This document shows, one piece after another, positions 18,123-29,296 of a stretch of 64,000 bases of DNA. The translations under genes and the position numbers were made by a program. The notes beneath the pieces are model-generated. The model saw only the letters and a list, made by a program, of their open reading frames with translations. It searched no databases and was not told where the DNA came from. The stretch lies in the NCBI RefSeq assembly GCF_011758655.1, contig NZ_JAAMPA010000001.1, positions 558,001-622,000 on the forward strand. The letters are read 5' to 3'. Positions within the stretch are counted from its first letter, which is position 1, and each line of letters starts with the position of its first letter. This DNA comes from Modestobacter marinus. GTDB taxonomy: Bacteria > Actinomycetota > Actinomycetes > Mycobacteriales > Geodermatophilaceae.

Positions 18123-18155
18123 AGGGCCGCCCTCCGCGATGCGGAGAGCGGCCCT
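18123..18155. terminator. Bidirectional terminator between mutY and clpC
   Basis: AGGGCCGC (18123-18130) pairs with GCGGCCCT (18148-18155), and CTCCGC (18132-18137) with GCGGAG (18141-18146), one mismatch apart, around a 3-nt loop. It lies between the ends of converging genes and can terminate both. Confidence 0.75.
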
Positions 18156-18188
18156 CGTCCCGACCCCGTCAGGCGACGGGGCCGTCGA

Positions 18189-20732
<2,544 letters not shown>

Positions 20733-20799
20733 CTGCTGTATCTCCCTCTGACCGGCTGGACCTGCTGTGCTCGTGTCCCCGGCAGGGGACGGTGGACAC

Positions 20800-20813
20800 C
20801 CGACGTACGTCGG
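20800..20813. promoter_or_regulatory. 14-bp palindrome upstream of clpC
   Basis: CCGACGTACGTCGG is a perfect palindrome about 70 bp upstream of the clpC start and downstream of the candidate -10, so it would lie in the transcribed leader. It could be an operator for a dimeric regulator. It does not match the ClgR, HspR or CtsR sites as I know them. Confidence 0.3.
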
Positions 20814-20836
20814 CGCGCTGGGGCACCGGTCGTTCC

Positions 20837-20842
20837 ACTGTA
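20837..20842 (-). promoter_or_regulatory. -10-like box for clpC
   Basis: On the minus strand TACAGT fits TANNNT, about 105 nt upstream of clpC. No recognisable -35 hexamer is found at the normal distance. Confidence 0.3.
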
Positions 20843-20973
20843 GTTCGCACCACCCGCTCGGCGTCGAGACCAGGCCGTCGGACCTCGCGGGGGGCTCGAT
20901 GAGGACAACTGTCGTCCCAGGAGTGGTGTTCCGCCGCGGTTACGCCATGAGCGGACGCCGCCCCTGGACGCAC

Positions 20974-21009
20974 GACGACCCGGCTCCCTGGAACGGGAGC
21001 CGGGTCGTC
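20974..21009. terminator. Strong hairpin downstream of lsr2
   Basis: GACGACCCGGCTCCC and GGGAGCCGGGTCGTC form a perfect 15-bp stem with a 6-nt loop TGGAAC. It lies about 140 bp after the lsr2 stop in the 417-bp gap between lsr2 and clpC, and should stop transcription coming from lsr2. Confidence 0.7.
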
Positions 21010-21088
21010 AGACGTGCAGAGCCATGCAGCCGCTCAGCTCGGCCAGCCCCTCGGCAGGAGCCTGCATCGAGCTGGTGACGTGCTGGAA

Positions 21089-21152
21089 CGGCCCCCTTGC
21101 AGGGCCCCGCCGCGAGCTTGCTCGTGGTGGGGGGCAAGGGGGTCCTTCATCA
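21089..21152 (-). repeat. Hairpin repeat, family 1, copy D (after lsr2)
   Basis: Read on the minus strand, this 64-bp element starts on the lsr2 stop with TGATGAAGGACCCCC and ends GCAAGGGGGCCG. The outer arms CCCCCTTGC and GCAAGGGGG pair perfectly, and the inner arms around CGAGC-AA-GCTCG extend the hairpin. With copy A it differs at 9 of 64 positions, one pair of which (16 and 56) is compensatory. Confidence 0.75.
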
Positions 21153-21503
21153 GTGGGCGGCTTCGAAGGCCTCGACGACGCTGGCCGGGATGCGGCCGCG
21201 GTCGCTGACCTGGTGGCCGTTGCTGCGGGCCCAGTCGCGGATCGCGCCGGCCTGCTCACGGTCCATCCGGCCGCCGCCACCGGTGGCCCGCGAGCGACCG
21301 GCGCCCGAGGCCCGGGTGCCGCGGCTGCTCACCTTGCGGGCGGCCGCGATGTACTTGCCGAACACGTCGCGCATCTCCTCGGCGTTCTTGTCCGAGAGGT
21401 CGATCTCGTACGTCGTGCCATCGAGGGCGAACGTGACCGTCTCGTCAGCGGAGATGCTGTCGTCGAGGTCGTCGCTCAGGATCACCTGGACCTTGCGTGC
21501 CAT
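21150..21503 (-). CDS. lsr2: Nucleoid-associated protein Lsr2
   Basis: A 117-residue Lsr2, the actinobacterial H-NS analogue that bridges DNA and silences AT-rich or horizontally acquired genes. The N-terminal oligomerisation domain ([35 protein letters not shown]) is joined by a Ser/Gly/Arg linker to the C-terminal DNA-binding domain ([19 protein letters not shown]) containing the RGR AT-hook-like motif. The start MARKVQV has AGGAGA upstream. It lies between lysS and clpC, the standard position. Confidence 0.96.
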   Translation of the reverse strand: MARKVQVILSDDLDDSISADETVTFALDGTTYEIDLSDKNAEEMRDVFGKYIAAARKVSSRGTRASGAGRSRATGGGGRMDREQAGAIRDWARSNGHQVSDRGRIPASVVEAFEAAH

Positions 21504-21586
21504 TCTGTTCTCTCCTGTTGCTGCGGGGTCGTGGACTGTCGTCACTGCTCCCCCGTGATCGACGAGCCCATTGCACCACGAGAACC

Positions 21587-21627
21587 GGCATTCAGGCGAA
21601 TTCCGGGGCAATTCCCGGCTGAATGCC
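21587..21627. terminator. Hairpin between lysS and lsr2
   Basis: GGCATTCAG (21587-21595) pairs with CTGAATGCC (21619-21627), and inside it CCGGG (21603-21607) pairs with CCCGG (21614-21618). It sits just after the lysS stop and separates lysS from lsr2. Confidence 0.5.
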
Positions 21628-21641
21628 CTCGGACGTGTGAG

Positions 21642-23222
21642 TCATTGGTTGAGTGGGCGAACCAAAGGGAACAGGATCGTCTCCCTGATCCCCAATCCGG
21701 TGAGCGTCATCATCAGCCGGTCCATGCCGATCCCGAGACCGCCGGTGGGCGGCATCCCGTACTCCAGTGCCTCGAGGAAGTCCTCGTCCAGCGCCATCGC
21801 CTCCGGGTCCCCGGCGGCGGCCAGGAGCGCCTGGGCGGTGAAGCGTTCCCGCTGGACCACCGGGTCCACGAGCTCCGAGTAGGCGGTCCCCTGCTCGATG
21901 CCGCCGATGTAGAGATCCCACTTCTCGGCCTTGCCCGCCTCGGACCGGTGGGCGCGGGTCAGCGGTGAGGTCTCCAGCGGGTAGTCGATGACGAACGTCG
22001 GCGACTGCAACCGGTCCTGGACGAGCGCCTCGAAGACCTCCTCGACCACCTTCCCGGGCAGCCACGCGGGATCGACGCCGATGTCGTGCCGTTCGGCGAT
22101 CGCGCGCAACTGCTCGACCGGCGTCTGCGGGGTGATCTCCTCACCGACCGCCTCGGACACCGCGGTGTACAGCGACAGTTGTGGCCACTCACCGGAGAGG
22201 TCGAGTTCGGTTCCGTCATGGTGCCGGGCCACGTGGTCACCGAACAGTGCCGTGCTGCACTCCTGGACCAGTTCCTGGGTCATCCGGGCCATTTCCTGGT
22301 AATCCCAGTACGCGGCGTAGGCCTCGAGCATCGCGAACTCCGGGGAGTGCGAGGAGTCGGCGCCCTCGTTCCGGAAGTTGCGGTTGATCTCGAAGACCCG
22401 GTCCAGCCCGCCGACGATGCAGCGCTTGAGGAACAACTCGGGGGCGATGCGCAGGTAGAGGTCCAGGTCGAAGGCGTTCATGTGCGTGCGGAACGGGCGC
22501 GCAGTGGCACCACCGTGCACCGTCTGCAGCATCGGCGTCTCGACCTCGAGGAAACGACGGGCCGTCAGACCGGAGCGCAGCGTGCTCATCACGGCGGAGC
22601 GCTGGTGCACCGTGCGACGCGCCTCGTCGCGGACGATCAGGTCCACGTAGCGGCGGCGGACGCGCAGTTCCTCGCTCATCGGCTTGTGCGCCACCGGCAG
22701 CGGCCGCAGTGCCTTGGCCGCCAACTGCCAGGAGTCGGCGAAGACCGACAGCTCCCCGCGCCGCGACGTCCCGACCTCGCCGGTGACCAGCACGTGGTCA
22801 CCGAGGTCGACGTCGGACTTCCACGCGGCCAGGGACTCCTCGCCGACCCGGTCGCGGGAGAGCATGACCTGCAGCTCGGTGTCGCCCTCACGCAGCGTCG
22901 CGAAGCACAGCTTGCCGGTGTTGCGCGAGAAGATCACCCGCCCGGTGACGCCGACCTGCTCGCCGGTCATCGTGTCCGGCTCCAGGTCCGGGTGCGCGGC
23001 GCGCACCTCGGCGAGGGTGGTGGTGCGGGCGACGGTGACCGGATAGGGGTCGACGCCGGCCTCGCGCAGCCGGTCCAGCTTGGCCCGCCGGACCCGCAGC
23101 TGCTCGGGCAGTTCGTCCTCGGGCGGGCTCCCGACCTGGTCCGTCTCCCGGTCCGCTCCTCGCTCGTCCCTCGCTGCGATGCTCCCGAGGCGGTCGTCGG
23201 ACGGTGGGGGTTCCTCACTCAC
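21642..23222 (-). CDS. lysS: Lysine--tRNA ligase (class II)
   Basis: A 526-residue class II lysyl-tRNA synthetase. It has the OB-fold anticodon-binding domain ([17 protein letters not shown]), motif 2 ([20 protein letters not shown]) and motif 3 ([16 protein letters not shown]). It is closest to the mycobacterial LysS1 type, next to lsr2. Compared with that protein the N-terminus carries about 28 extra residues, including [16 protein letters not shown], encoded by a GAGCGAGGAGCGGA-type repeat. GTG at 23222 is the furthest plausible start; a start near the LPEQ segment that normally begins the family cannot be excluded. Confidence 0.95.
   Translation of the reverse strand: MSEEPPPSDDRLGSIAARDERGADRETDQVGSPPEDELPEQLRVRRAKLDRLREAGVDPYPVTVARTTTLAEVRAAHPDLEPDTMTGEQVGVTGRVIFSRNTGKLCFATLREGDTELQVMLSRDRVGEESLAAWKSDVDLGDHVLVTGEVGTSRRGELSVFADSWQLAAKALRPLPVAHKPMSEELRVRRRYVDLIVRDEARRTVHQRSAVMSTLRSGLTARRFLEVETPMLQTVHGGATARPFRTHMNAFDLDLYLRIAPELFLKRCIVGGLDRVFEINRNFRNEGADSSHSPEFAMLEAYAAYWDYQEMARMTQELVQECSTALFGDHVARHHDGTELDLSGEWPQLSLYTAVSEAVGEEITPQTPVEQLRAIAERHDIGVDPAWLPGKVVEEVFEALVQDRLQSPTFVIDYPLETSPLTRAHRSEAGKAEKWDLYIGGIEQGTAYSELVDPVVQRERFTAQALLAAAGDPEAMALDEDFLEALEYGMPPTGGLGIGMDRLMMTLTGLGIRETILFPLVRPLNQ
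23152..23187 (-). repeat. Repeat family 2, copy inside lysS 5' end
   Basis: The minus strand reads GGGAGCATCGCAGCGAGGGA followed by CGAGCGAGGAGCGGA. The spacer between nadB and nadC carries the same core, GAGCATCTCGGCGAGCGCC then GGCGAGCGAGGAGCGGA. In lysS it is in frame and translated. Confidence 0.6.
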
Positions 23223-23233
23223 AGGAACAGAGC

Positions 23234-24058
23234 CTACGGGCGGCCGGACGACGTCCCTCCACCGCCGGAGCCGCCGGAGGACTGGTGTCGCTCGAAGGCC
23301 AGCCGCAGGCCGTGCACGGTGAGATCGGGCTCACGCTCCCCGATGGACCGGCAGCTGTCGACGAGCAGCCGGTGCAGTCCGCCGGTGGCCACGACCACCG
23401 GGGCGGCGCCGAACTGCCCGACCAGTTCGGCGGCGATCCGGGCGACCAGCCCGTCGACCAGCCCGGCGAAGCCGAGGACCATCCCGGACTGCAGGGCGGC
23501 GACGGTGTTCTTCCCGATCGCCTGGGTCGGGACGGTGAGCTCCACCGAGCGCAGCTGCGCGGCGCGGGCGGCCAGCGCGTCCAGGCTGACCTCGACGCCG
23601 GGGGCCAGCGCGCCGCCGAGGAACTGCCCGTCCGGGCCGACGGCGTCCACGGTGGTGGAGGTGCCGAAGTCCACCACCACGACCGGCCGGCCGGTGCCGT
23701 CGGGACGGCGGCCGTAGAGCTCGTGGGCGGCCAGCGCGGTGACCACCCGGTCGGCGCCCACCTCCCGCGGGTTGTCCACATGCAGCGGCACCCCCGTGCG
23801 CACGCCCGGCCCGATCAGGGTCACCGGGACGGCGAGCCGGTCGAGCAGCTGCCGCAGCGCCGGCAGCTGCGCGGGCACGGTGGAGCAGGCGGCGACACCG
23901 GTGACGACGGTGTCGCGCAGCAGCCCGCGCCAGAGCATGTGCAGCTCGTCGGCGGTGGCCCGCGGCTGCGTCGTCACCCGCCAGCAGTCGATCCGCCGGG
24001 CGCCGTCGAAGGTGGCCAGCACCGTCTGGCTGTTGCCGACGTCCACGGTGAGCAGCAC
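23234..24058 (-). CDS. coaX: Type III pantothenate kinase
   Basis: A 274-residue CoaX that phosphorylates pantothenate, the first committed step of CoA synthesis, and is insensitive to feedback by CoA. The ASKHA-fold motifs are [10 protein letters not shown] at the N-terminus, [12 protein letters not shown] and [15 protein letters not shown]. The last 15 residues are a Gly/Ser-rich tail. It is the last gene of the DUF2520-panC-panD-nadB-nadC-coaX run, so pantothenate made by PanC can be used by the product of the same transcript. Confidence 0.93.
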   Translation of the reverse strand: MLLTVDVGNSQTVLATFDGARRIDCWRVTTQPRATADELHMLWRGLLRDTVVTGVAACSTVPAQLPALRQLLDRLAVPVTLIGPGVRTGVPLHVDNPREVGADRVVTALAAHELYGRRPDGTGRPVVVVDFGTSTTVDAVGPDGQFLGGALAPGVEVSLDALAARAAQLRSVELTVPTQAIGKNTVAALQSGMVLGFAGLVDGLVARIAAELVGQFGAAPVVVATGGLHRLLVDSCRSIGEREPDLTVHGLRLAFERHQSSGGSGGGGTSSGRP

Positions 24059-24061
24059 GTC

Positions 24062-25030
24062 TCAGCCCGCCCGCAGGTCGAGGGCCCGGAGGTCGAGGGC
24101 GAGGTCCAGGATCGGCGAGGAGTGGGTGAGCGCGCCGACGGAGAGGTAGTCGATGCCGGTGTCGGCGACCTCGCGCGCGACGTCGAGGGTGAGCCCGCCG
24201 GTGGCCTCCAGGTCGACGTCCAGGTCGCCCACCAGCGCGACGGCCTGCCGCAGCTGGTCGGGGGTCATGTTGTCCAGGAGCAGGAAGTCCGCGCCGGCGT
24301 CCAGCGCCTCACCGACCTGGGCGAGGGTGTCGCACTCGACCTGCACGGTGATCCGGGGCGCCCGCTCGCGGACCAGCGCCACGGCCGCGGCCACCGACCC
24401 GGCCGCGGCGACGTGGTTGTCCTTGACCATCGCCACGTCGTAGAGGCCCATCCGCTTGTTCGAGCCGCCGCCGCAGCGCACCGCGTACTTCTCCAGCGGC
24501 CGCAGCCCCGGGGTGGTCTTGCGGGTGTCCAGCACCACCGCACCGGTGCCGGCGACGGCGTCGACCCAGGCGCGGGTGGCGGTGGCAATGCCGCTGGCCC
24601 GGCTGGCGATGTTCAGCGCACTGCGCTCCGCGGCCAGCAGTGCCCGCACCGGGCCGCGCACGGTGAGCAGCACGTCGCCGCGGCGCACCCGGTCGCCGTC
24701 GGCCGCACCGGCGGTGAGCGTCGCCCCGGGCGCCAGTCGGGTGAACACCCGGGCGGCCAGCGGCAGCCCGGCGACCACGCCGTCGGCCCGGGCGACGAGG
24801 TCCGCCGTCCCGAACTGGGTGCCAGGGACGGTCGCGGCGCTGGTCACGTCGTAGCCCACGGCGACGTCGGGGGCGCTGGGCAGCGGGGCGCCGCCGGTCA
24901 GGTCCTCGGTCAGCGTGCGCTCGACGAGCTCGGCGACCCAGTCGGCGCTCAGGCCCGTGCCGGTGAGGTCGGTCGGGTCCGTGGGCAGGGCGCGGGCAGC
25001 CGGGTTGGTCACCAGGTCATGCTCGCTCAC
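24062..25030 (-). CDS. nadC: Nicotinate-nucleotide pyrophosphorylase (carboxylating)
   Basis: This 322-residue quinolinate phosphoribosyltransferase converts quinolinate and PRPP to nicotinate mononucleotide, CO2 and PPi. Motifs include SALNIASRASGIATATR, LDTRKTTPGLRPLEKYAVRC and GGSNKRMGLYDVAMVKDNH. The first 30 residues are an extension before LSADWVAELVERTLTEDL. The GTG start and the next 20 bp duplicate the end of nadB. Quinolinate synthase NadA is not in the window, although nadB is adjacent. Confidence 0.94.
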   Translation of the reverse strand: MSEHDLVTNPAARALPTDPTDLTGTGLSADWVAELVERTLTEDLTGGAPLPSAPDVAVGYDVTSAATVPGTQFGTADLVARADGVVAGLPLAARVFTRLAPGATLTAGAADGDRVRRGDVLLTVRGPVRALLAAERSALNIASRASGIATATRAWVDAVAGTGAVVLDTRKTTPGLRPLEKYAVRCGGGSNKRMGLYDVAMVKDNHVAAAGSVAAAVALVRERAPRITVQVECDTLAQVGEALDAGADFLLLDNMTPDQLRQAVALVGDLDVDLEATGGLTLDVAREVADTGIDYLSVGALTHSSPILDLALDLRALDLRAG

Positions 25031-25114
25031 CAGGTCACCGCCTCGCTCCGCTCGGGTGGCTCGTTCCGCTCCTCGCTCGCCGGCGCTCGCCGAGATGCTC
25101 GCTCACCAGGCCAC
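25019..25114 (-). repeat. Repeat family 2 with flanking 20-bp direct repeat (nadB/nadC spacer)
   Basis: Two 20-bp copies (25019-25038 and 25095-25114) agree at 19 positions and stand 76 bp apart. They overlap the nadC start and the nadB stop. Between them lies a GAGCGAGG-rich sequence related to the one inside lysS. The whole looks like a repeat insertion or a 76-bp duplication that supplied the nadC start. Confidence 0.6.
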
Positions 25115-26770
25115 CGCCACGGGCGTCCCGACCGGGCGGCGGGTCAGCCCGACCCGGCCGTCGTCGTCCAGCCGCACGTCCAGGTGCACCCGCCACTCCT
25201 CGACCGCCTCGGGGTGGTCCTCCCGCCAATGGCAGCCGCGGGTCTCCTGGCGGGCGGCCGCCGCGGCGGTGATCGCGGTGGCGACGGTGAGCAGGTCGGT
25301 GGTCTCCCAGCCGGGCACCCCGGGGACGGCGGTGGTCCACTCCCCCAGCGCCGCCAGCTGCCCGGCGGCCTCGGCCAGCCCCGGACCGCTGCGCAGCGCA
25401 CCGACCCGAGCGGACATCGCCGTGGTCAGCGGTGCCCGGGCGGCGACGTCGACCAGCCCGGCCGGCCGCGGGTCGTCGGGCCCGGCGGGTGCGGGCACCG
25501 GCAGCTCGCGGGCCAGTGCCTCGCCGATCCGGCCGGCGAACACCAGCCCCTCCAGCAGGGAGTTCGACGCCAGCCGGTTCGCCCCGTGCACGCCGGTGCA
25601 GGCGACCTCGCCGCAGGCGTAGAGGCCGGGCACGGTGGTGCGCCCGGTCAGGTCGGTGGCCAGCCCGCCGGAGGCGTAGTGCGCGGCCGGGGTGACCGGC
25701 ACCAGATCGGTGACCGGGTCGATGCCGGCCCCGCGGCAGCGGGCCACGATGGTCGGGAAGCGCTCGGCGAGCCCCGGGATGCCGCGGGCGTCGAGCCAGA
25801 CGTGGTCGACGCCGTCCCGCAGCTGCACCCGGGTGATGGCCTTGGCCACCACGTCGCGGGGGGCCAGTTCGGCGAGCGGGTGCACGGCGGTCATGAACCG
25901 CTCACCGGCGTCGTCGCGCAGCACCGCCCCTTCCCCGCGCAGCGCCTCGGAGACCAGCGGCTGCTGCCCGCGGGCGTCCGGCCCCAGGTAGAGGGCGGTG
26001 GGGTGGAACTGGACGAACTCCAGGTCGGTGGCGACCGCCCCGGCCCGCAGACCGAGAGCCACGCCGTCGCCGGTGGAGACGCCCGGGTTAGTGGTGGCGG
26101 CGTACACCTGGCCCATCCCGCCGGTGGCGAGCACCACGGCCCGGGACCGCACGGCGCCCACGCCGTCGGCGCTGCCCTCGCCGAGCACGTGCAGGGTCAC
26201 CCCGGCGGCGCGGCCGTCGGCGTCGCGCAGCAGGTCGAGCACCATCGCGTGCTCGACCAGCGTCACCCCGGGGTCGGCGGCCACCGCGTCGCGCAGCGCC
26301 CGCTGGACCTCCGCCCCGGTGGCGTCGCCGCCGGCGTGCACGATCCGGTCGGTGGAGTGACCACCCTCCCGGGTCAGCAGCAGCCGGCCGGTCGGGCCGC
26401 GGTCGAACGCGGCTCCCCAGCTGATCAGCTCGTGCAGCCGCTCGGGCCCCTCGGTGACCAGCGCCTGGACGGCGTCCGGGTCGCAGAGCCCCACCCCGGC
26501 CACCTCGGTGTCCCGCGCGTGCGCGGCCGGGGTGTCGGCCGGGTCCAGGACGGCGGCGATCCCACCCTGCGCCCAGCGGGTCGAGCCGTCGTCCACCTCG
26601 ACCTTGGTCACGACGGCGACCGACAGCCCCGCCGCGCGGGCGTGCAGCGCCACGCAGAGCCCGGCGACGCCGGAGCCCACCACGCAGACGTCGGCGGTCA
26701 GCTGCCACCCCGGCGCCGGGGCGCGCAGCCGCAACGGCAGGCCGGTCACCGGCTCCGCGGCGGTGATCAC
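25103..26770 (-). CDS. nadB: L-aspartate oxidase
   Basis: A 555-residue FAD enzyme that oxidises L-aspartate to iminoaspartate for quinolinate and NAD synthesis. The FAD-binding [19 protein letters not shown], the [17 protein letters not shown] segment, the GGMGQVY turn, [15 protein letters not shown] and [20 protein letters not shown] are typical of NadB rather than succinate dehydrogenase flavoprotein. Its GTG overlaps the panD stop by 4 nt. PanD and NadB use the same substrate, L-aspartate, from overlapping reading frames. Confidence 0.95.
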   Translation of the reverse strand: MITAAEPVTGLPLRLRAPAPGWQLTADVCVVGSGVAGLCVALHARAAGLSVAVVTKVEVDDGSTRWAQGGIAAVLDPADTPAAHARDTEVAGVGLCDPDAVQALVTEGPERLHELISWGAAFDRGPTGRLLLTREGGHSTDRIVHAGGDATGAEVQRALRDAVAADPGVTLVEHAMVLDLLRDADGRAAGVTLHVLGEGSADGVGAVRSRAVVLATGGMGQVYAATTNPGVSTGDGVALGLRAGAVATDLEFVQFHPTALYLGPDARGQQPLVSEALRGEGAVLRDDAGERFMTAVHPLAELAPRDVVAKAITRVQLRDGVDHVWLDARGIPGLAERFPTIVARCRGAGIDPVTDLVPVTPAAHYASGGLATDLTGRTTVPGLYACGEVACTGVHGANRLASNSLLEGLVFAGRIGEALARELPVPAPAGPDDPRPAGLVDVAARAPLTTAMSARVGALRSGPGLAEAAGQLAALGEWTTAVPGVPGWETTDLLTVATAITAAAAARQETRGCHWREDHPEAVEEWRVHLDVRLDDDGRVGLTRRPVGTPVAVAW

Positions 26771-27192
26771 CGGATCGGGACGCCGAGCGGGCTCCGCTGG
26801 TGGTCCCCGGCCCCGGGCACCGGTGCCGAGGGGTCCGCACCCAGCTCGACGACGCGGTTGTCGGCGTCGACGTGCACGACCGCCGGCAGGTAGGACTTGG
26901 CCTCGGACTCGTCCATCAGGCCGTAGCTGATCAGGATCACCAGGTCGCCGGGGTGCACCAGGTGCGCGGCGGCACCGTTGATGCCCAGCACGCCGGTGCC
27001 ACGCTCGCCGGGGATGACGTAGGTCTCCAGCCGGGCGCCGTTGGTGACGTCGACGATCGCCACCTGCTCGCCGGCCAGCAGGTCGGCGGCGTCCATCAGG
27101 TCCTCGTCGACGGTGACCGACCCGACGTAGTGCAGGTCGGCCTGGGTGACCGTGGCCCGGTGGATCTTGCTCTTGAGCATGGTGCGCATCAT
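26767..27192 (-). CDS. panD: Aspartate 1-decarboxylase precursor
   Basis: A 141-residue pyruvoyl enzyme that makes beta-alanine from L-aspartate. The self-cleavage site is Gly24-Ser25 in [15 protein letters not shown]; Ser25 becomes the pyruvoyl group. [20 protein letters not shown] is also characteristic. It overlaps panC by one base (TGATG) and nadB by 4 nt. The C-terminal 25 residues form the variable tail that in mycobacteria carries pyrazinamide-resistance mutations. Confidence 0.95.
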   Translation of the reverse strand: MMRTMLKSKIHRATVTQADLHYVGSVTVDEDLMDAADLLAGEQVAIVDVTNGARLETYVIPGERGTGVLGINGAAAHLVHPGDLVILISYGLMDESEAKSYLPAVVHVDADNRVVELGADPSAPVPGAGDHQRSPLGVPIR

Positions 27193-28046
27193 CAGCGGTA
27201 CCCCAGTTCCACAGCGGTGTTGTCGATGAGTCGGGTGCTGCCGGCGCGAGCGGCGACCAGCAGCCGGGCGGGTCCGGCGGTGGGCGCCGGTCCGAGATCT
27301 GGATCGGTCAGTTCCAGGTAGTCCTGGAGCAGGTCGGGGGCCTCGGCGAGGACCGCGCGGGCCGCGGCCAGGACCGCGCCGGCGCCCTGCGGCCCCGCCT
27401 GGGCACCCGCGCGCAGTGCTGCGGACAACGCCGCAGCGGCCTGGCGCTGTTCCGGGGACAGGTAGCGGTTGCGGGAGGACAGCGCCATGCCGTCGTCCTC
27501 ACGGACGGTCGGGACGCCGACCACCTGCACCCCCAGCGCCAGCTCGCGGGCCATCGCCCGGATCAGCGTGAGCTGCTGGTAGTCCTTCTCGCCGAAGACG
27601 GCGACGTCCGGGCGGACCAGGCCGAACAGCTTCGCCACCACGGTCAGCACGCCGGCGAAGTGCCCGGGGCGGACAGCGCCCTCCAGCACCTCCCCCAGCG
27701 GGCCGGGCTGCACGGTGACCCCCAGGGCGCGAGGCGGGTAGACCTCCTCGACCGGCGGGTGGAACACCAGGTCGGCGCCCTCCTCGGCGAGCGCGGCCAG
27801 GTCGGCGTCCCAGGTCCGGGGGTAGCGGTCGAAGTCCTCGCCGGGGCCGAACTGGGTCGGGTTGACGAACACCGAGACGACGACGCTGCCGCCGTGCTCG
27901 CGGGCCGCGCGGACCAGCGTGCGGTGCCCCTCGTGCAGCGCCCCCATGGTGGGCACCAGCACGACCGGCCCGGGGAGCTCCGCCCGCAGCCGGCGCAGCT
28001 CGGCGGTCGTCTCGGCGACCACCGGCGTCCGGACGGCCGGGCTCAT
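27192..28046 (-). CDS. panC: Pantothenate synthetase
   Basis: This 284-residue ligase joins pantoate and beta-alanine with ATP to form pantothenate. The HIGH-type motif is [14 protein letters not shown], with [12 protein letters not shown] and [12 protein letters not shown] further on. It overlaps the DUF2520 gene by 4 nt and panD by 1 nt, so the supply of beta-alanine and its use are coupled. Confidence 0.96.
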   Translation of the reverse strand: MSPAVRTPVVAETTAELRRLRAELPGPVVLVPTMGALHEGHRTLVRAAREHGGSVVVSVFVNPTQFGPGEDFDRYPRTWDADLAALAEEGADLVFHPPVEEVYPPRALGVTVQPGPLGEVLEGAVRPGHFAGVLTVVAKLFGLVRPDVAVFGEKDYQQLTLIRAMARELALGVQVVGVPTVREDDGMALSSRNRYLSPEQRQAAAALSAALRAGAQAGPQGAGAVLAAARAVLAEAPDLLQDYLELTDPDLGPAPTAGPARLLVAARAGSTRLIDNTAVELGYR

Positions 28047-29002
28047 CGCGCCGCCTCCTCGGCCGAGTCGAGCAGCTCCAGCAGCGGTGCGCCCTCGTGC
28101 CGCCGCAGCCGGCCGGCCGCCAGCGCCCGCTCGGTGGTGCGCCGGGCGAGGGCCACGTAGGCGTCGACGGCGGCCGGCGCCCGCTCGGTCAGCGTGTCCA
28201 GGTGGGCGGCGACGGTGCCGACGTCGCCGCGGCTGACCGGGCCGGTGAGCCCCCGGTCGCCGCGGCGCAGCCCGTTGTCCAGGGCGGCGGTCAGCAGCGG
28301 GGTGAGCACCCGGGCGGGCTCGTCGACGCCGGCGGCCCGCAACAGGTCCGCGGCCTCGGCGACCAGGGTGACCAGGTGGTTCGCCCCGGTGACCAGGGCG
28401 GCGTGGTAGAGCCCGCGGTCGGCCTCGTCGATCCAGAAGGGGTCGCCGCCCATCTCCAGCACCAGGGTCTCGGCGACCGCGCGGTGCTCCGGGCGGCTGG
28501 TGACCCCGAACGGGGCGGCGCCCAGCCGGGCGGCGTCCTCGGGCGCGCCGGAGAAGGTCATCGCCGGGTGCAGCGCCAGGGCCAGGACGCCGCTCCGCTC
28601 GGCCGGCGCCAGCACGGCCAGGCCGTGCGCACCGGAGGTGTGGAAGAGCAGCTGGCCGCGCCGCCAGGCGCCGGTCTCGGCGAGGCCGGCGACCAGCCCG
28701 GGCAGGGTGTCGTCCGGCACGGCGAGCACCACCAGGTCACTGGCGGCCACGACCTCGTCGGCGGGCAGCAGCGGGACGCCGGGCAGCAGGCGGGCGGCCC
28801 GCTCGGCGGAGGCGGCGGACACCCCGGAGGCGGCGACCACCTCGTGGCCGGCGGCGGAGAGCGCGGCGCCGAGCAGGGCGCCGACCCGGCCGGCGCCGAC
28901 GACGCCGACCCGCAGGCGGGCCGGGGCCTCGGTCGCGGCGGGCAGACCGGCCGCGGGCAGGGCGGTGGGGCGCGCGGGGACCGCGCGGGGACGGATGGGC
29001 AT
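28043..29002 (-). CDS. Rossmann-fold/DUF2520 protein, panC-linked
   Basis: A 319-residue protein with an NAD(P)-binding start ([19 protein letters not shown]) and a C-terminal helical DUF2520 domain ([21 protein letters not shown]). The fold is that of 6-phosphogluconate dehydrogenase/ketopantoate reductase-like enzymes. Its constant position upstream of panC in actinobacteria suggests a role in pantothenate synthesis, possibly as a ketopantoate reductase; this is inference. ATG at 29002 is selected because GAGAGGTG precedes it; an upstream in-frame start at 29062 lacks similarity. It heads the pan/nad/coaX run. Confidence 0.85.
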   Translation of the reverse strand: MPIRPRAVPARPTALPAAGLPAATEAPARLRVGVVGAGRVGALLGAALSAAGHEVVAASGVSAASAERAARLLPGVPLLPADEVVAASDLVVLAVPDDTLPGLVAGLAETGAWRRGQLLFHTSGAHGLAVLAPAERSGVLALALHPAMTFSGAPEDAARLGAAPFGVTSRPEHRAVAETLVLEMGGDPFWIDEADRGLYHAALVTGANHLVTLVAEAADLLRAAGVDEPARVLTPLLTAALDNGLRRGDRGLTGPVSRGDVGTVAAHLDTLTERAPAAVDAYVALARRTTERALAAGRLRRHEGAPLLELLDSAEEAAR

Positions 29003-29163
29003 CCCGGTGCACCTCTCGTTCCAGTCCCTCGCGGGTACCGGACTCAGGTCGCGTCGTCCCACGTCGTCGTGGGCCGTGTGGAGCGGTGGAGCCGTGCTGA
29101 CCCACCTGCTGCAACCACCCCGGAGGACGTGTCACGCAGGTGTACTGACAACAACGAGTCTGT

Positions 29164-29195
29164 CATCCGCGGCGTTCCGGGCAACGCCGCGGATG
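29164..29195. other. Perfect 13-bp hairpin between divergent genes
   Basis: CATCCGCGGCGTT and AACGCCGCGGATG are perfect inverted copies around a 6-nt loop CCGGGC. It stands between the divergent starts at 29002 and 29297, where no terminator is expected. It may be an operator, a leader hairpin of the SDR transcript, or the end of a small RNA. Confidence 0.5.
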
Positions 29196-29296
29196 TGTGT
29201 CCTGACTCACCCGGGCGAGCACCGGAGCCGCATCCGCCCGTGATTGGGTGAGGCCGGCCGGCAGCGGAGCCGGCCCTGGTGAGCAGGAGGAGCACG

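Noticed and set aside
20733-21149. A CtsR- or HspR-type operator or a small gene before clpC
   Set aside because: Apart from a short palindrome, a -10-like box, a terminator and the family 1 repeat, nothing in this gap matches known sites or coding sequence.
23204-26893. Very long open frames on the strand opposite lysS, coaX, nadC and nadB
   Set aside because: They are shadows of well-recognised genes; high GC leaves few stop codons, and the predicted proteins are low-complexity Gly/Arg/His-rich.
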